Below, piece after piece: positions 29,972-40,750 of a stretch of DNA of 64,000 nt; the first letter of the stretch is position 1; every line of letters begins with the position of its first letter. Where the stretch lies: contig CAMLCZ010000001.1 of the NCBI GenBank assembly GCA_946478665.1, positions 248,001 through 312,000 on the forward strand. The letters are read 5' to 3'. A program made the position numbers and the translations under genes. The notes beneath the pieces are model-generated. The model was not told where the DNA came from. It saw nothing but the letters and a program-made list of their open reading frames with translations, and searched no databases. Source of the DNA: an uncultured Bartonella sp. (lineage in GTDB: Bacteria > Pseudomonadota > Alphaproteobacteria > Rhizobiales > Rhizobiaceae).

Positions 29972-31759
29972 CTACTCTTTTTTAGTAGGTGCCAAACGGA
30001 TTGAAAGATCGCTAAGCTGGGCAGCTGTAACTTCTGAAGGTGCGCCCATTAACAGATCCAGTGCTTGTTGGTTCATTGGGAACAGCGAGATTTCGCGCAA
30101 ATTCTTAACGCCAAGCAACAGCATAACCATACGGTCGATACCGGTAGCCATACCACCGTGCGGCGGTGCGCCATAATGGAATGCACGATACAAACCACCA
30201 AAACGTTCTTCAACCACTTCACGAGATAGTCCTGCAATCTCGAAAGCACGAACCATAGTTTCTGGCAAGTGGTTACGGATACCGCCAGACCCCACTTCAA
30301 AGCCATTACAAACCACGTCATATTGGTATGCTTTAATGGTCAATGGATCCTGATTGTCGAGGGCATCTTTACCACCCTGCGGCATAGAAAATGGATTATG
30401 GGAGAATTCAATACGCTTTTCGTCCTCGTTCCATTCGAAAAATGGAAAATCAACAATCCATGCCAAAGCAAAACGATCGTGATCTACAAGCCCTAATTCT
30501 TCACCAGCTCTGGTTCTTGCAGCACCGGCAAAAACAGCAAATTTGCGTGGATCACCAGCAACAAAGAAACAGGCGTCGCCATCATCAAGTCCAAGTTGCA
30601 AGCGAATGGCTTCAACCCGTTCTGGACCAATATTTTTAGCGATCGGACCAGCACCTTCTAAATTGTCGCCTTCCTTACGCCAGAAAATATAGCCGAGCCC
30701 TGGTTGGCCTTCGCCTTGCGCCCATGAGTTCATGCGGTCACAAAATGCTCTACTACCACCAGTCTTGGCAGGTATGGCCCAAACTTCAGCTTTTTCATCG
30801 CTAGCAAGAATGTTAGCAAAAACCTTAAAGCCAGAATCACGAAAATGCTTTGATACATCTTCCATAACAATTGGATTACGCAAGTCAGGCTTATCAGAAC
30901 CATATTTGCGCATTGCCTCGTCATATGGAATGCGCGGAAACTCTTGTGTTACAGGTTTACCGTCTGCAAACTCTTCAAAGATTCCTCTGATAATCGGTTC
31001 CATTGTTTGCAAGATATCTTCCTGCTCAACAAAACTCATTTCCATATCCAACTGATAGAATTCACCTGGAAGTCTATCGGCACGTGGATCTTCATCTCTG
31101 AAGCAAGGTGCAATCTGGAAATATTTATCGAAACCAGACATCATCAGCAATTGTTTGTATTGCTGCGGTGCCTGAGGAAGCGCATAGAATTTTCCAGGAT
31201 GGATACGGCTTGGAACAAGAAAATCTCTTGCGCCTTCCGGTGAAGAGGCCGTTAAAATCGGCGTCGTAAATTCTGTAAACTTTGCTTCCTGCATACGGCG
31301 ACGTATTGCAGCAACGATTTGCGTTCTGCGCAAAATATTTTTGTGCAAGGTTTCACGACGCAAATCAAGGAAACGATATTTCAAACGAATATCTTCAGGA
31401 TAATCTGGTTCACCAAATACAGGAAGAGGAAGTTCATCAGCTTTTGATAGAACTTCGATTTCCGAAGCGAAGAGCTCAATTTCACCTGTTGGCAAGTTAG
31501 GATTTACCGTGTCTTCAGAGCGTGAGCGCACATTGCCATCAATGCGCAAAACCCATTCACTGCGAACCATTTCAGCCACTTTGAAAGCAGGAGAATCTGG
31601 ATCTGCCACAATTTGTGTAATACCAAAATTATCACGAAGGTCGATAAATAAGATACCTCCGTGGTCACGAACACGATGAACCCACCCTGAAAGACGAACA
31701 TTTGTTCCTACATCGCTCTTACGTAGAGCGGCGCAGTTATGGCTGCGATAACGATGCAT
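29972..31759 (-). CDS. aspS: Aspartyl-tRNA synthetase, probably non-discriminating
   Basis: AspRS (595 aa) is a class II synthetase with an OB-fold anticodon domain, a catalytic core ([24 protein letters not shown] contains motif 2) and a bacterial insertion domain; motif 3 is [13 protein letters not shown]. In the anticodon domain the segment [10 protein letters not shown] has His33 where E. coli AspRS has Leu30. In Pseudomonas the equivalent His is linked to charging both tRNA-Asp and tRNA-Asn, the misacylated Asp-tRNA-Asn being repaired by GatCAB. It is divergent from rnd, as in many alphaproteobacteria. Confidence 0.96.
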   Translation of the reverse strand: MHRYRSHNCAALRKSDVGTNVRLSGWVHRVRDHGGILFIDLRDNFGITQIVADPDSPAFKVAEMVRSEWVLRIDGNVRSRSEDTVNPNLPTGEIELFASEIEVLSKADELPLPVFGEPDYPEDIRLKYRFLDLRRETLHKNILRRTQIVAAIRRRMQEAKFTEFTTPILTASSPEGARDFLVPSRIHPGKFYALPQAPQQYKQLLMMSGFDKYFQIAPCFRDEDPRADRLPGEFYQLDMEMSFVEQEDILQTMEPIIRGIFEEFADGKPVTQEFPRIPYDEAMRKYGSDKPDLRNPIVMEDVSKHFRDSGFKVFANILASDEKAEVWAIPAKTGGSRAFCDRMNSWAQGEGQPGLGYIFWRKEGDNLEGAGPIAKNIGPERVEAIRLQLGLDDGDACFFVAGDPRKFAVFAGAARTRAGEELGLVDHDRFALAWIVDFPFFEWNEDEKRIEFSHNPFSMPQGGKDALDNQDPLTIKAYQYDVVCNGFEVGSGGIRNHLPETMVRAFEIAGLSREVVEERFGGLYRAFHYGAPPHGGMATGIDRMVMLLLGVKNLREISLFPMNQQALDLLMGAPSEVTAAQLSDLSIRLAPTKKE

Positions 31760-31908
31760 GGTTTTGCCTTTATATTATTCAAGTATTATGAAATACAATC
31801 TGCATGCAAAAGCGCATTTTGGCACGCATTTGTCAAGGTATTGCCATGGCTGTGCATGAAAAAATATACCGAAAGACAAACAGATATCTATTGGATATAA
31901 TTTGAAAT

Positions 31909-33066
31909 ATGAAAGTCATCACAAATACTACAGACCTAGAAACCGCAGTTGCAACATTAAAGAAATCTGATTTTGTAACGGTAGACACAGAATTTATCAG
32001 AGAAACAACCTTTTGGCCTGACCTCTGTCTCATCCAATTGGCGTCTCCTGACATTGCAGTTATTGTCGATCCTTTATCGCCAGATATTGATCTAAAGCCG
32101 TTTTTTTCTCTAATGTCTGATGAAAATGTTGTTAAAGTGTTCCATGCGGCACGTCAGGATCTAGAGATTATCTATAAGATTGGTCACATTATTCCTAAAC
32201 CGCTTTTTGATACGCAAATTGTGGGGTCGGTTTGTGGTTTTGGTGAAAGTGTTTCTTACGAACAAATTGTACAACGCGTCACTGGCAAACCGATTGACAA
32301 AACATCCAGATTTACAGACTGGAGCCACCGGCCATTGTCGGAAAAGCAATTAAGTTATGCATTGGCTGATGTTACCTATTTGCGCGACGTTTATCTTTAT
32401 CTCAAAAAACAATTGGCAAAAACGAAACGTGTTGATTGGATAGCCGATGAAATGGCTATTTTAACGTCACCCGTAACCTATGACCCGCCAGAAGATAACG
32501 CCTGGAAAAAGGTGAAAGGTCGTATCAGAAAACCAAAAGAATTGGCTGTTTTGCAAAAAATTGCCATATGGCGGGAACGTGAAGCCAAAAACCGAAATGT
32601 TCCACGTGGACGTGTGCTTAAAGATGAGTGTCTGATAGAAATTGCCACGCAGCAGCCTAAAGATGTTGCCACTTTGGGAAGACTGCGCAGCATTCCAAAA
32701 GGCTGGGAGCGTTCAGAGCAAGCAAATTCTCTGCTCACGGCAATAAATGACGGTTTAGCCGTTGATACCTCAACCTTGCCACCAATTCAAAAACACGTAC
32801 CGCTTAATGATGGAAATGCTGCGGCGGTGGAGCTATTGCGTGTGCTTTTAAAGCTTGTGGCAGACGAACAAAATATAGCACCGCGTATTATAGCCAATAG
32901 TGATGATTTAGAAAAAATCGCCAAGCAGGAAAAAAATGACAAAATACCAGCCATGCAAGGCTGGCGTTATGAATTGTTTGGCAAAAAAGCCAAAGAAATG
33001 CTTGATGGAAAATTATGTTTCTATTTCAAAGATGGAAATATATTGACAAAAGAAATAGACAGATAA
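31909..33066 (+). CDS. rnd: Ribonuclease D
   Basis: RNase D (385 aa) trims the 3' ends of tRNA precursors and other small RNAs. The DEDD exonuclease motifs are visible: VDTEF (residues 25-29), HAARQDLE and YALADVTYL, the last giving the DEDDy type. An HRDC domain follows (LAVLQKIAIWREREAKNRNV). The tail is weakly conserved. It is divergent from aspS with a 149-bp shared promoter region. Confidence 0.96.
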   Translation: MKVITNTTDLETAVATLKKSDFVTVDTEFIRETTFWPDLCLIQLASPDIAVIVDPLSPDIDLKPFFSLMSDENVVKVFHAARQDLEIIYKIGHIIPKPLFDTQIVGSVCGFGESVSYEQIVQRVTGKPIDKTSRFTDWSHRPLSEKQLSYALADVTYLRDVYLYLKKQLAKTKRVDWIADEMAILTSPVTYDPPEDNAWKKVKGRIRKPKELAVLQKIAIWREREAKNRNVPRGRVLKDECLIEIATQQPKDVATLGRLRSIPKGWERSEQANSLLTAINDGLAVDTSTLPPIQKHVPLNDGNAAAVELLRVLLKLVADEQNIAPRIIANSDDLEKIAKQEKNDKIPAMQGWRYELFGKKAKEMLDGKLCFYFKDGNILTKEIDR

Positions 33067-33132
33067 AAAGTAATATCCTTATATTTGTTAGCAAAAAATA
33101 AGTTTTATCTTTTGTGTTTATTTTGAATAGTG

Positions 33133-34110
33133 ATGAAAACTATGGAAAAAGTATTAACGGTTACCTTTAACCCTACAGTTGATGCCGCAAGTGAAGCTGA
33201 GCTTGTGCGACCGACACATAAGATAAGAACTTGTGATGAAAGTTTTCATCCTGGTGGTGGTGGCATAAATGTTGCGCGCGTTATCCATAAATTAGGGGGT
33301 GATGTAACTGCCCTTTATGCAAGCGGTGGCATTATGGGAAATGTTTTGCGCCATTTGCTTGATGACCGCGGCGTGCCATGTGTCAATGTGCCTATTGCCG
33401 GTAATACACGTGTCAACAACGTTATTCATGAACGTGCATCTGGCATGGAATATAGATTTGTGGCGGAAGGGCCAATTATCAGCGACAATGAATGGCAAGC
33501 ACTCGTCACGGAAGCGAAAAGCCGTGAATGGGATTGGCTCGTTATCAGCGGAAGTTTAGCACGTGGTGTTCCTATCACCATTTACGACACCATGATAGAC
33601 ATTGCCAACCAAAGAAAAGCGCATATTGTCATTGATACATCTGGCGATTCTTTAAGCCATGTTTTGCAGAAAGGTGGCTTAACACTGGTTAAACCGAGCC
33701 AAGGCGAGTTTGAGGCTTGTACAAATCAGACCTATAATAGCACAGAAGAAATTGCTGTCGCTGCCCAAGAACTTTGTAAAAAGGGTGCGGCAGAAATTAT
33801 AACTGTAACGCTTGGGCATCAAGGTGCAGTGTTGGCCACCAAGGATCAAACACTCTATCTTCCTTCACCACATGTTAGGGTTATTAGTGCATCAGGTGCT
33901 GGCGACAGTTTCGTAGGTGGCATGGTTCACGCTCTTGCGCTTGGTTGGGAAGCGGAAGATGCTTTCAGATTAGCCACAGCATGTGGTTCTGCGGCTGTTG
34001 CAGAAAAAGGTACGGGACTTTGTCAGTTGCCCGACATCGAACGGCTTTATAAAGATCTTGCAAGAAATAATCAAAAATTCACGACGGTTGCTTTGGAACG
34101 TGATAGTTGA
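33133..34110 (+). CDS. PfkB-family sugar-phosphate kinase
   Basis: A ribokinase-fold kinase of the PfkB/FruK/LacC group (about 325 aa). FNPTVDAA near the start, HPGGGGINVARVIHKLG and the ATP-site motif SASGAGDSFVGGM with the catalytic Asp are diagnostic. The likeliest substrate is fructose-6-phosphate (minor phosphofructokinase), but fructose-1-phosphate or tagatose-6-phosphate cannot be excluded. GTG 33130, ATG 33133 and ATG 33142 are all possible starts; none has a good ribosome binding site. Its last 63 bp begin a 257-bp tandem duplication shared with the end of ppx. Confidence 0.88.
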   Translation: MKTMEKVLTVTFNPTVDAASEAELVRPTHKIRTCDESFHPGGGGINVARVIHKLGGDVTALYASGGIMGNVLRHLLDDRGVPCVNVPIAGNTRVNNVIHERASGMEYRFVAEGPIISDNEWQALVTEAKSREWDWLVISGSLARGVPITIYDTMIDIANQRKAHIVIDTSGDSLSHVLQKGGLTLVKPSQGEFEACTNQTYNSTEEIAVAAQELCKKGAAEIITVTLGHQGAVLATKDQTLYLPSPHVRVISASGAGDSFVGGMVHALALGWEAEDAFRLATACGSAAVAEKGTGLCQLPDIERLYKDLARNNQKFTTVALERDS

Positions 34111-34304
34111 TTCATATCTCCGTCCATTTCATAAAGCATGAAAAGCGCCTATATTTTTAAATATATGGTGCCTTGACTTTAGCGGTTTATTTCAAACGAC
34201 AACATATTCCATACCACAGCCAACGACTTTAGAAAGTTGTTGCAATCTCCCCAATGGCTGTTCTGCAATAAGATCCGCGTGACATTGTGGAATGGTCAGG
34301 ACAA
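34048..34304. repeat. 257-bp tandem duplication, copy 1
   Basis: This copy holds the real 3' end of the pfkB-type gene, the intergenic hairpin and a decayed copy of the ppx 3' end. It aligns with copy 2 at an offset of 257 bp (256 past one indel): for example CATGAAAAGCGCC at 34137 and 34394, and GTGGAATGGTCAGGACAAT near 34287 and 34544. Identity is about 80% by eye. Confidence 0.9.
34192..34304 (-). pseudogene. Decayed duplicate of the ppx 3' end
   Basis: It matches the last 113 bp of ppx, including the stop codon, the encoded EYVV-like end and the IPQCHADLIAE region, with scattered substitutions. It has no start or upstream coding part and is a by-product of the tandem duplication. Confidence 0.85.
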
Positions 34305-34561
34305 TATAAAAAACTTACAAGACGTAGTCAGAAATTTATAGCTATTACTTTGGGACGTGACAGCAGATCTACGTCTCTATTAATGTCGTAAAACATGAAA
34401 AGCGCCTATATTTTAAAAATATGGCGCTTTGACTTTAGCGGTTTATCTCAAACAACAACATATTCCATGTCACAACCAACGACTTTAGACAGTTGTTGCA
34501 ATCTTCCCAATGGTCGTTCTGCAATGAGATCTGCGTGACACTGTGGAATGGTCAGGACAAT
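34305..34561. repeat. 257-bp tandem duplication, copy 2
   Basis: This copy begins with a decayed version of the last 60 bp of the pfkB-type gene (34305-34364), then repeats the hairpin, and ends with the real 3' end of ppx. Confidence 0.9.
34398..34430. terminator. Bidirectional terminator between pfkB-type gene and ppx
   Basis: AAAGCGCC (34398-34405) pairs with GGCGCTTT (34423-34430), and the AT-rich interior continues the stem with one bulged T. A diverged copy stands at 34141-34172 in the other repeat unit. Confidence 0.75.
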
Positions 34562-35959
34562 TTTTTTATCCTCTTTTTTCCAAATAAACTGCGGCAGAAT
34601 CCCACCCGTTGATGCTGAAAATAGATTGGCAACCCGCATAAGTCCGCCCAAAATACGAGCGCGATCAATTGTTTCTTTATCCGCCAGCTTAATAATATCT
34701 GGCGATAAGTTATCGGCAATAAGCCCTTCATTCCGATAGAACACTGTCAGCGCGACATATATACGACCCGCATGAGAGATACCTGGATATGGGCCAAAAG
34801 CTACTTGATCAGCGGATTGATCGCCGCGATAATCGGGGTGCATACGCCAACCAATATCAGCCAATAGGCAAGCAGCCTCGCGATACCGCCTTTGATCGTC
34901 CGTTTCCTTGAATCCCAAAACATCAAAGGCATTGGCTGTAAATTGGATCAATTCATATGATTGCTTTGGTGAGCGCGCACGTAATGTCGCCATTTCACCA
35001 CAGGTTGCCAATAATGGATCTTCATGACGTAGTTTTTTTGATAATTTTGAGAACAGATATCCCTCACGAACCCCTGCTCCAGAAAAAATTATTTTTTCAG
35101 GGTGCATACAGCGAATAAGCTCAATGAGAACAGCTGCCCCATAAGATAATAGTTGTCTGCGATTTTTTGAAATAGCCGAAATATCTTTGATTTGCTCTGT
35201 TTCACCCTTAGCAATACGAGAAAGAAAGCTTGCAAGCTCGTCTCCAGCCACTTCATAACCATGCATGACCGGCAATGGATATTTCTTTATTGCCATATGA
35301 AGTTTTGCGATATTACGCCAAGTGCCGCCTACCGCATAAAAATTACGGCCTTGGTTGTTTGCCAACACTTCCGCTTCTTGCAAATATTTTCGTGCTATTT
35401 TTGACGCTTCTGCAATATTGTTGTCAGACATATCCTGCAAGCGCAGGCCGCCTAAAGGCATTGTAATTCCGCTGCCGACTTTGTCACCACGAATATCAAC
35501 AAGTTCAAGGCTTCCACCACCCAAATCACCAGCAACACCATCGGGACGATGAAATGTCGATATAATTCCATAGGCTGAATAGGTTGCTTCTTGTTTGCCG
35601 GTCAACACATTGATTTTGTTTTTCAAAATCGCTTCGGCTTCCGCGATAAAGGAAGCACCATTTTTTGCTTCTCTTGCAGCGGCTGTTGCCAATGTGTTGA
35701 TTTCTTCAACACCAATCTGCTCACAAATTGCATGAAAGCGCCGTAACGTTCTCAAAGACATTTCGACAGACATATCTTCCAGTCGTCCAGTCTTGGCCAC
35801 TCCCTTGCCCAGTCCGCACAATATCTTCTCATTAAACAATACTGTTGGCGATCGCACCAAACCTTCGTAAACAACCAGACGAACCGAGTTTGATCCAATA
35901 TCGATCACAGCGACAGGTTTTCGTCCCTTTAAGCGCCCTTGAGCCTTAGAGTTTGTCAT
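34448..35959 (-). CDS. ppx: Exopolyphosphatase / Ppx-GppA phosphatase
   Basis: Ppx (503 aa) removes phosphate from polyphosphate ends, and some members hydrolyse pppGpp. The ASKHA-fold signatures AVIDIGSNSVRLVVYE and GDLGGGSLELVDI are clear, and a C-terminal HD-like helical region follows (ACLLADIGWRMHPDY). I chose the ATG at 35959, eight bases past the end of ppk; a TTG at 36007 would overlap ppk by 41 bp. The ppk-ppx pair makes and degrades the same polymer. Its 3' end lies in a tandem duplication. Confidence 0.95.
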   Translation of the reverse strand: MTNSKAQGRLKGRKPVAVIDIGSNSVRLVVYEGLVRSPTVLFNEKILCGLGKGVAKTGRLEDMSVEMSLRTLRRFHAICEQIGVEEINTLATAAAREAKNGASFIAEAEAILKNKINVLTGKQEATYSAYGIISTFHRPDGVAGDLGGGSLELVDIRGDKVGSGITMPLGGLRLQDMSDNNIAEASKIARKYLQEAEVLANNQGRNFYAVGGTWRNIAKLHMAIKKYPLPVMHGYEVAGDELASFLSRIAKGETEQIKDISAISKNRRQLLSYGAAVLIELIRCMHPEKIIFSGAGVREGYLFSKLSKKLRHEDPLLATCGEMATLRARSPKQSYELIQFTANAFDVLGFKETDDQRRYREAACLLADIGWRMHPDYRGDQSADQVAFGPYPGISHAGRIYVALTVFYRNEGLIADNLSPDIIKLADKETIDRARILGGLMRVANLFSASTGGILPQFIWKKEDKKIVLTIPQCHADLIAERPLGRLQQLSKVVGCDMEYVVV

Positions 35960-35966
35960 GGATATA

Positions 35967-38159
35967 TCAGTCTTTATTTGTTTCTGTTTGCTGCCGACGC
36001 AGAGCAATTAATCGTGGTGCTGAAGAGCGTAATGACTTTCCGCGACCAGATAAACTGGGATTGGTCATGAAATACTCCTGAGCATTAAACGGCTTTTCGC
36101 CTTTGAGCGGTAAAATCCGCTGCGACGTTCCATCGCTTAATATCTCAAAACTTTGTTGGTTATCAATAATATTTGCCAACATAATTTGTGAAAGTATCTG
36201 CTGATGAACCGTTTTGTTGAAAACAGGTACTAAAGTTTCAACACGACGGTCGAGGTTACGCGTCATCATATCGGCAGAACCGAAATACACAATCGCATTT
36301 TCATTTGGTAGATCTTCGCCATTTCCAAAACAGAAAATACGGCTATGTTCCAAAAAGCGCCCAACAATGGATTTTGCGCGGATATTGTCAGAAAATCCAG
36401 GAATGCCTGGTCTTAAGCAGCAAATCCCTCTTACAACAAGATCAACCTGAACGCCTGCCTGCCCTGCACGGTAAAGCGCATCAATAATTTGTGGGTCAAC
36501 CAATGAATTCATCTTCATCCATATTGCGGCCGGTCTGCCCTCGCGTGCATGGGTGATCTCATCTTCAATATGCCCCAAAATCCGCCGGCGTAAAGTCAAA
36601 GGCGAAAACGCCAGCTTCATCGGCTCATCAGGTTGCGCATAGCCGGTAATATAATTGAAAATAAGTTGTACATCGTGGCCAATGTCTTCATCAGTGGTGA
36701 AAAATGACAGGTCGGTGTAAATTTTTGCAGTAATTGGGTGATAGTTTCCGGTACCCAAATGAACATAGGATCTCAAACGGTTTTCTTCACGACGCACGAC
36801 AAGTGACATTTTAGCGTGGGTCTTAAGTTCGATAAACCCAAAAACCACCTGCACACCTGCCCGTTCCAGATCCCTCGCCCAACGGATATTTGCCTCTTCA
36901 TCGAAACGCGCTTTCAGTTCAACCAGTGCTGTAACAGATTTACCGGCTTCTGATGCATCAATCAGTGCTCTTACGATAGGACTATCATTAGATGTTCTAT
37001 AAAGCGTTTGTTTAATAGCCAACACATCAGGGTCAGCTGCAGCTTGGCGCAAAAATTGCACAACAACATCAAACGATTCATAAGGGTGATGAACAACAAT
37101 GTCCTTCTCGCGGATTGCGGCAAAACAATCTCCCGCGTGTTCCCGAATTCTTTCTGGAAAACGCGGATTATAAGGAACAAATTTAAGATCAACTCGTGGA
37201 ATTGAAACAATCTCAGAGATCATGTTCAATGCCAACAATCCGTCCTGAACGCTAATACGATTATCTGGCACGCCCAATTCGCTGGTTACAAACTGGCGTA
37301 AATCATCGGGCATTTCCGAGTCAAACTCAATTCTGATAACCTGACCACGCCGGCGACGCTTTAATGCCGTTTCAAATAAACGGACGAGGTCTTCTGCCTC
37401 TTCTTCGACCTCAATATCGCTATCACGGATAACACGGAATGTTCCTGCACCATTAACTTCATAGCCTGGGAACAGACGGTCAATAAATAGGCTGACAATG
37501 TCTTCAAGCGAGATAAAACGAAAACCATTGCCCTCCTCTGGCAATAATACGAAACGTTTAAGAGCCGTTGGAAGGCGCAACAGTGCTGTCATTGGTTGAC
37601 GATCACTGCGACGCTGCAAATGAAGTGCTATTGAAAAACCAAGATTAGGAATAAATGGGAAAGGATGTGCTGGATCGATTGATAAAGGTGTCAATACTGG
37701 AAATATCGTTTCTAGAAAATGGGTTTCCAGCCATGTTTTTTCGCTATCACTTAAACGGTCTGGCCGAATAATTGCTATATTTTCCTTTTCCAATTCATGG
37801 CGTAAAGCACGCAATTCTTGCTGTTGGTTTGCTTGCAAACGAGCCACTTCAGCTAGCACAAAATCCAATTGTTCCTGCGGCGTACGACCATCAGCACTTC
37901 GTGTTGCAATGCCGGCACGCACTTGTCCAGCAAGACCTGCAATACGCACCATAAAAAATTCATCAAGATTGGTAGCCGATATCGATAAAAATCGTAATCT
38001 TTCCAGTAATGGGTGCTTATCATTGCCGGCTTCCATAAGAACGCGATTGTTAAACTGAAGCCAAGAAAACTCACGATTTACGAACCGTTCAGGACTTTCC
38101 ATATTGATTTCTGATATATTTGCCTGTTCACCTGCAGAATTCTTTGTACGTAAAGCCAT
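35967..38159 (-). CDS. ppk: Polyphosphate kinase
   Basis: PPK1 (730 aa) makes polyphosphate from ATP. The N-terminal region [15 protein letters not shown] is characteristic, the autophosphorylated histidine is in [14 protein letters not shown], and a second phospholipase-D-like His segment is [21 protein letters not shown] precedes the ATG. It is transcribed with ppx. The upstream region was checked for a Pho box, but the candidate has wrong spacing. Confidence 0.97.
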   Translation of the reverse strand: MALRTKNSAGEQANISEINMESPERFVNREFSWLQFNNRVLMEAGNDKHPLLERLRFLSISATNLDEFFMVRIAGLAGQVRAGIATRSADGRTPQEQLDFVLAEVARLQANQQQELRALRHELEKENIAIIRPDRLSDSEKTWLETHFLETIFPVLTPLSIDPAHPFPFIPNLGFSIALHLQRRSDRQPMTALLRLPTALKRFVLLPEEGNGFRFISLEDIVSLFIDRLFPGYEVNGAGTFRVIRDSDIEVEEEAEDLVRLFETALKRRRRGQVIRIEFDSEMPDDLRQFVTSELGVPDNRISVQDGLLALNMISEIVSIPRVDLKFVPYNPRFPERIREHAGDCFAAIREKDIVVHHPYESFDVVVQFLRQAAADPDVLAIKQTLYRTSNDSPIVRALIDASEAGKSVTALVELKARFDEEANIRWARDLERAGVQVVFGFIELKTHAKMSLVVRREENRLRSYVHLGTGNYHPITAKIYTDLSFFTTDEDIGHDVQLIFNYITGYAQPDEPMKLAFSPLTLRRRILGHIEDEITHAREGRPAAIWMKMNSLVDPQIIDALYRAGQAGVQVDLVVRGICCLRPGIPGFSDNIRAKSIVGRFLEHSRIFCFGNGEDLPNENAIVYFGSADMMTRNLDRRVETLVPVFNKTVHQQILSQIMLANIIDNQQSFEILSDGTSQRILPLKGEKPFNAQEYFMTNPSLSGRGKSLRSSAPRLIALRRQQTETNKD

Positions 38160-38483
38160 AATCGCTTCCTTTTAATTTTGCCATAAAATGGCACTCCCAC
38201 CCCGCTTTTTCTGCAGAGTCTCAGCCTTTGCAAGCACCCTTTTATTGTTATCAGTGACGTTCACTTATGACAAGCGTGGCACCGCAATTTTAGACACCAG
38301 AAACGTGTATATCACATTCCAATAACTTATACATTGCAAAGGCGGAGGATTGCGGCAGCTATTATGCATTTAGTCGTGTCATTCCTTATGATTTTGAACA
38401 CAAATAGTTGTCACTCCGTTATCTATTGGCTTATATAGCAGGGATGAATATTTTACCTAACTAAGACACATGGAGTCCTTATA
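38160..38483. other. ppk / zinc-protein divergent promoter region
   Basis: 324 bp without a gene. It must hold promoters for ppk (minus) and the small zinc protein (plus). I see no operator I can name and no repeat. Confidence 0.4.
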
Positions 38484-38732
38484 ATGGCTGATCATCATAT
38501 TCCGCATTTTCAAAACGACGGTGGCTATAAGCTGATTGAAATTGGTGTCAAAGAGTTCATGTGTGTTGGCGCCAGTGCTCCATTTGATCATCCACATATT
38601 TTTATCGACATGGGAAAAGATGATGAAAAAATCTGTTCCTATTGTTCGACTCTTTATCGATATAACCCGAAGTTATCCGCGATGGAAACCAATCCAACCG
38701 GCTGCTTGTATGAAGCAGAAATAACAGTTTAA
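38484..38732 (+). CDS. Small zinc protein, NDUFS6-like (zf-CHCC)
   Basis: An 82-aa protein with the zf-CHCC pattern: C27, H36 or H38, then C51 and C54 (CSYC). This is the family of the mitochondrial complex I subunit NDUFS6; alphaproteobacteria carry a free-standing homologue thought to be linked to complex I. GGAG lies nine bases before the ATG. The FAD monooxygenase follows 21 bp later on the same strand. Confidence 0.85.
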   Translation: MADHHIPHFQNDGGYKLIEIGVKEFMCVGASAPFDHPHIFIDMGKDDEKICSYCSTLYRYNPKLSAMETNPTGCLYEAEITV

Positions 38733-38753
38733 TGAATACCAACGGATGAACAC

Positions 38754-40007
38754 ATGAGATGGCAGAAGGATATTAAGCCTACAATTATAGGCGCGGGGGT
38801 TGCTGGACTTACTTCAGCGTTAGCATTGGCACACAAAGGAATTGCCAGTGTTGTACTTGAAAGTCGTGATAAATTGGCAGAAGTCGGAGCGGGCTTACAG
38901 CTTGCTTCCAATGCGACCCGACTTCTCGATCGATGGGGTGTTCTCCCTGATCTATTGAAAGTTGGCGTTGAACCGCATTATCTGGAGCTTCGTGACGGTC
39001 TAAAATTTATAGATCGTGTTCATGTTGATCTCACAGACGTTGCGCAACGTCGGTGGCATGCGCCTTATATGACAATTCATCGTGCTGACCTGCAAAATGT
39101 TCTATATAGTGCAGCAACCCAAAATCCACTTATCGAAATACGATTAGGGGAAAAAGTTGTTGATGTAACAAAAACAACGTCGCAAACGGTTAGCATTAAA
39201 TCTGTTGCGCAAGACGAACCAAACACATTTGAAACACCATTGGTGATAGCGTGTGATGGCGTCTGGTCCAAAATCAGGCAAACCGCGCCACTTGATGACC
39301 ATGCTAAATTCAGTGGCTATATCGCTTGGCGTGCGACAATTGCGGTCGACTCGTTACCAGAAAATTTCACCAAGTCATTGTCTGATATTGCGACTGTTTC
39401 TGCATGGATGGGGCCAAACAACCATTTTGTTGCCTATCCAATTAATGCCGGTAAAGCCTTCAATTTTGTTGCTATTACAACTGGAAGCAATCCGGGTGCT
39501 GTTTGGTCACGTGATGGTGACAAAACTGTATTGTTGAAACATTTTTCAAATTGGCATCCAACAATTCGTGAAATTATTGAAACTGTTGATAATTGGACTT
39601 ATTGGCCATTGTTTGGAATGGTGCCCCATCGCTTTTGGGATGGTGATTTGCGCGTTTTTCTTGGCGATGCATCACATGGGTTTTTACCATTTGCAGCGCA
39701 AGGTGCGGCTATGGCAATTGAAGACTCTGCCGTTCTAGCTGAAGTTTTATCAATGGATCAACTCCCATTATCCAAAGCCTTGGATATATTTAGCAAAATA
39801 CGCAGCGAACGTGTTAGCGCAGTTGATAAACGCGGCGCATTTAACCGCTTTGTATACCATGCAACAGGGCCGGTAGCACTTGCCCGAAACTTTGTGATGA
39901 AAACGCGTTCGCCAGAAAGCTTTATGTCTAGTCTGGACTGGCTCTATGACTATGACGCGACTGCCTTGGTCAAACAATACTCACAAACAGCTACAAAATC
40001 TGACTGA
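38754..40007 (+). CDS. FAD-dependent monooxygenase (salicylate hydroxylase-like)
   Basis: A 417-aa class A flavoprotein hydroxylase. The dinucleotide motif IIGAGVAGL is at the N-terminus, HRADLQNVL in the middle is the usual segment after the substrate domain starts, and [19 protein letters not shown] is the FAD-binding GD motif. The family includes salicylate, 6-hydroxynicotinate and ubiquinone hydroxylases; the substrate here is not clear. The C-terminus overlaps the convergent aapP end by 17 bp. Confidence 0.85.
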   Translation: MRWQKDIKPTIIGAGVAGLTSALALAHKGIASVVLESRDKLAEVGAGLQLASNATRLLDRWGVLPDLLKVGVEPHYLELRDGLKFIDRVHVDLTDVAQRRWHAPYMTIHRADLQNVLYSAATQNPLIEIRLGEKVVDVTKTTSQTVSIKSVAQDEPNTFETPLVIACDGVWSKIRQTAPLDDHAKFSGYIAWRATIAVDSLPENFTKSLSDIATVSAWMGPNNHFVAYPINAGKAFNFVAITTGSNPGAVWSRDGDKTVLLKHFSNWHPTIREIIETVDNWTYWPLFGMVPHRFWDGDLRVFLGDASHGFLPFAAQGAAMAIEDSAVLAEVLSMDQLPLSKALDIFSKIRSERVSAVDKRGAFNRFVYHATGPVALARNFVMKTRSPESFMSSLDWLYDYDATALVKQYSQTATKSD

Positions 40008-40740
40008 GAAACGCCTTTGTACGTTCATGCGCTGGATGGCTGAAAAAGTCATCCGGCGTTGCAATTTCTAATATCTGTCCTTCATCCATAAAAACAACAC
40101 GGTCTGCAACCTCACGCGCAAAACCCATTTCATGGGTTACGCACAGCATTGTCATACCACTTTCCGCAAGATCGATCATGGTATCCAACACCTCTTTGAT
40201 CATTTCAGGATCAAGTGCGGAAGTTGGTTCATCAAAGAGCATCACGCGCGGCTGCATACATAACGAACGCGCTATTGCTACGCGTTGTTGTTGCCCTCCC
40301 GACAACTGACCAGGATATTTATTGGCTTGATTGGGTATTTTTACCCGCTCGAGAAAATGCATGGCTTGTTCTTCGGCTTGCTTGCGCGGCATATGCCGAA
40401 CCCAGATTGGCGCCAAAACACAATTTTCCAGAACTGTTAAATGCGGAAAAAGATTGAAATGTTGGAATACCATTCCGACATTCTGACGAATCTTTTCTAA
40501 ATTCCACATTCCTTGCTTTAATGGAATATCTGTGACGGTTATCTCGCCCTGCTGTACCGGTTCTAATCCATTGATACAACGTATCAATGTTGATTTTCCA
40601 GAACCAGAAGGGCCTGATATAATGACTTTTTCCTTGGCTCTTATATCAAGATTGATATCCCGTAACACATGCATTTTTCCGAACCACTTGTTCACCTGAT
40701 GCATATGGACTTCAATTTTCTTCTCAGGATTTTCTACCAT
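39991..40740 (-). CDS. aapP: General L-amino acid ABC transporter, ATPase AapP
   Basis: The ATPase (249 aa) of the rhizobial general amino acid permease. Walker A is GPSGSGKST, the signature is [15 protein letters not shown] and Walker B is [15 protein letters not shown]. It is the last gene of the aapJQMP operon, 10 bp after aapM, and its end overlaps the monooxygenase gene by 17 bp. Confidence 0.95.
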   Translation of the reverse strand: MVENPEKKIEVHMHQVNKWFGKMHVLRDINLDIRAKEKVIISGPSGSGKSTLIRCINGLEPVQQGEITVTDIPLKQGMWNLEKIRQNVGMVFQHFNLFPHLTVLENCVLAPIWVRHMPRKQAEEQAMHFLERVKIPNQANKYPGQLSGGQQQRVAIARSLCMQPRVMLFDEPTSALDPEMIKEVLDTMIDLAESGMTMLCVTHEMGFAREVADRVVFMDEGQILEIATPDDFFSHPAHERTKAFLSQIL

Positions 40741-40750
40741 AATTCAATTC

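Noticed and set aside
38251-38273. Pho box upstream of ppk
   Set aside because: Two GTCA cores occur on the minus strand, but they are 13 bp apart instead of 11 and the second half matches poorly.
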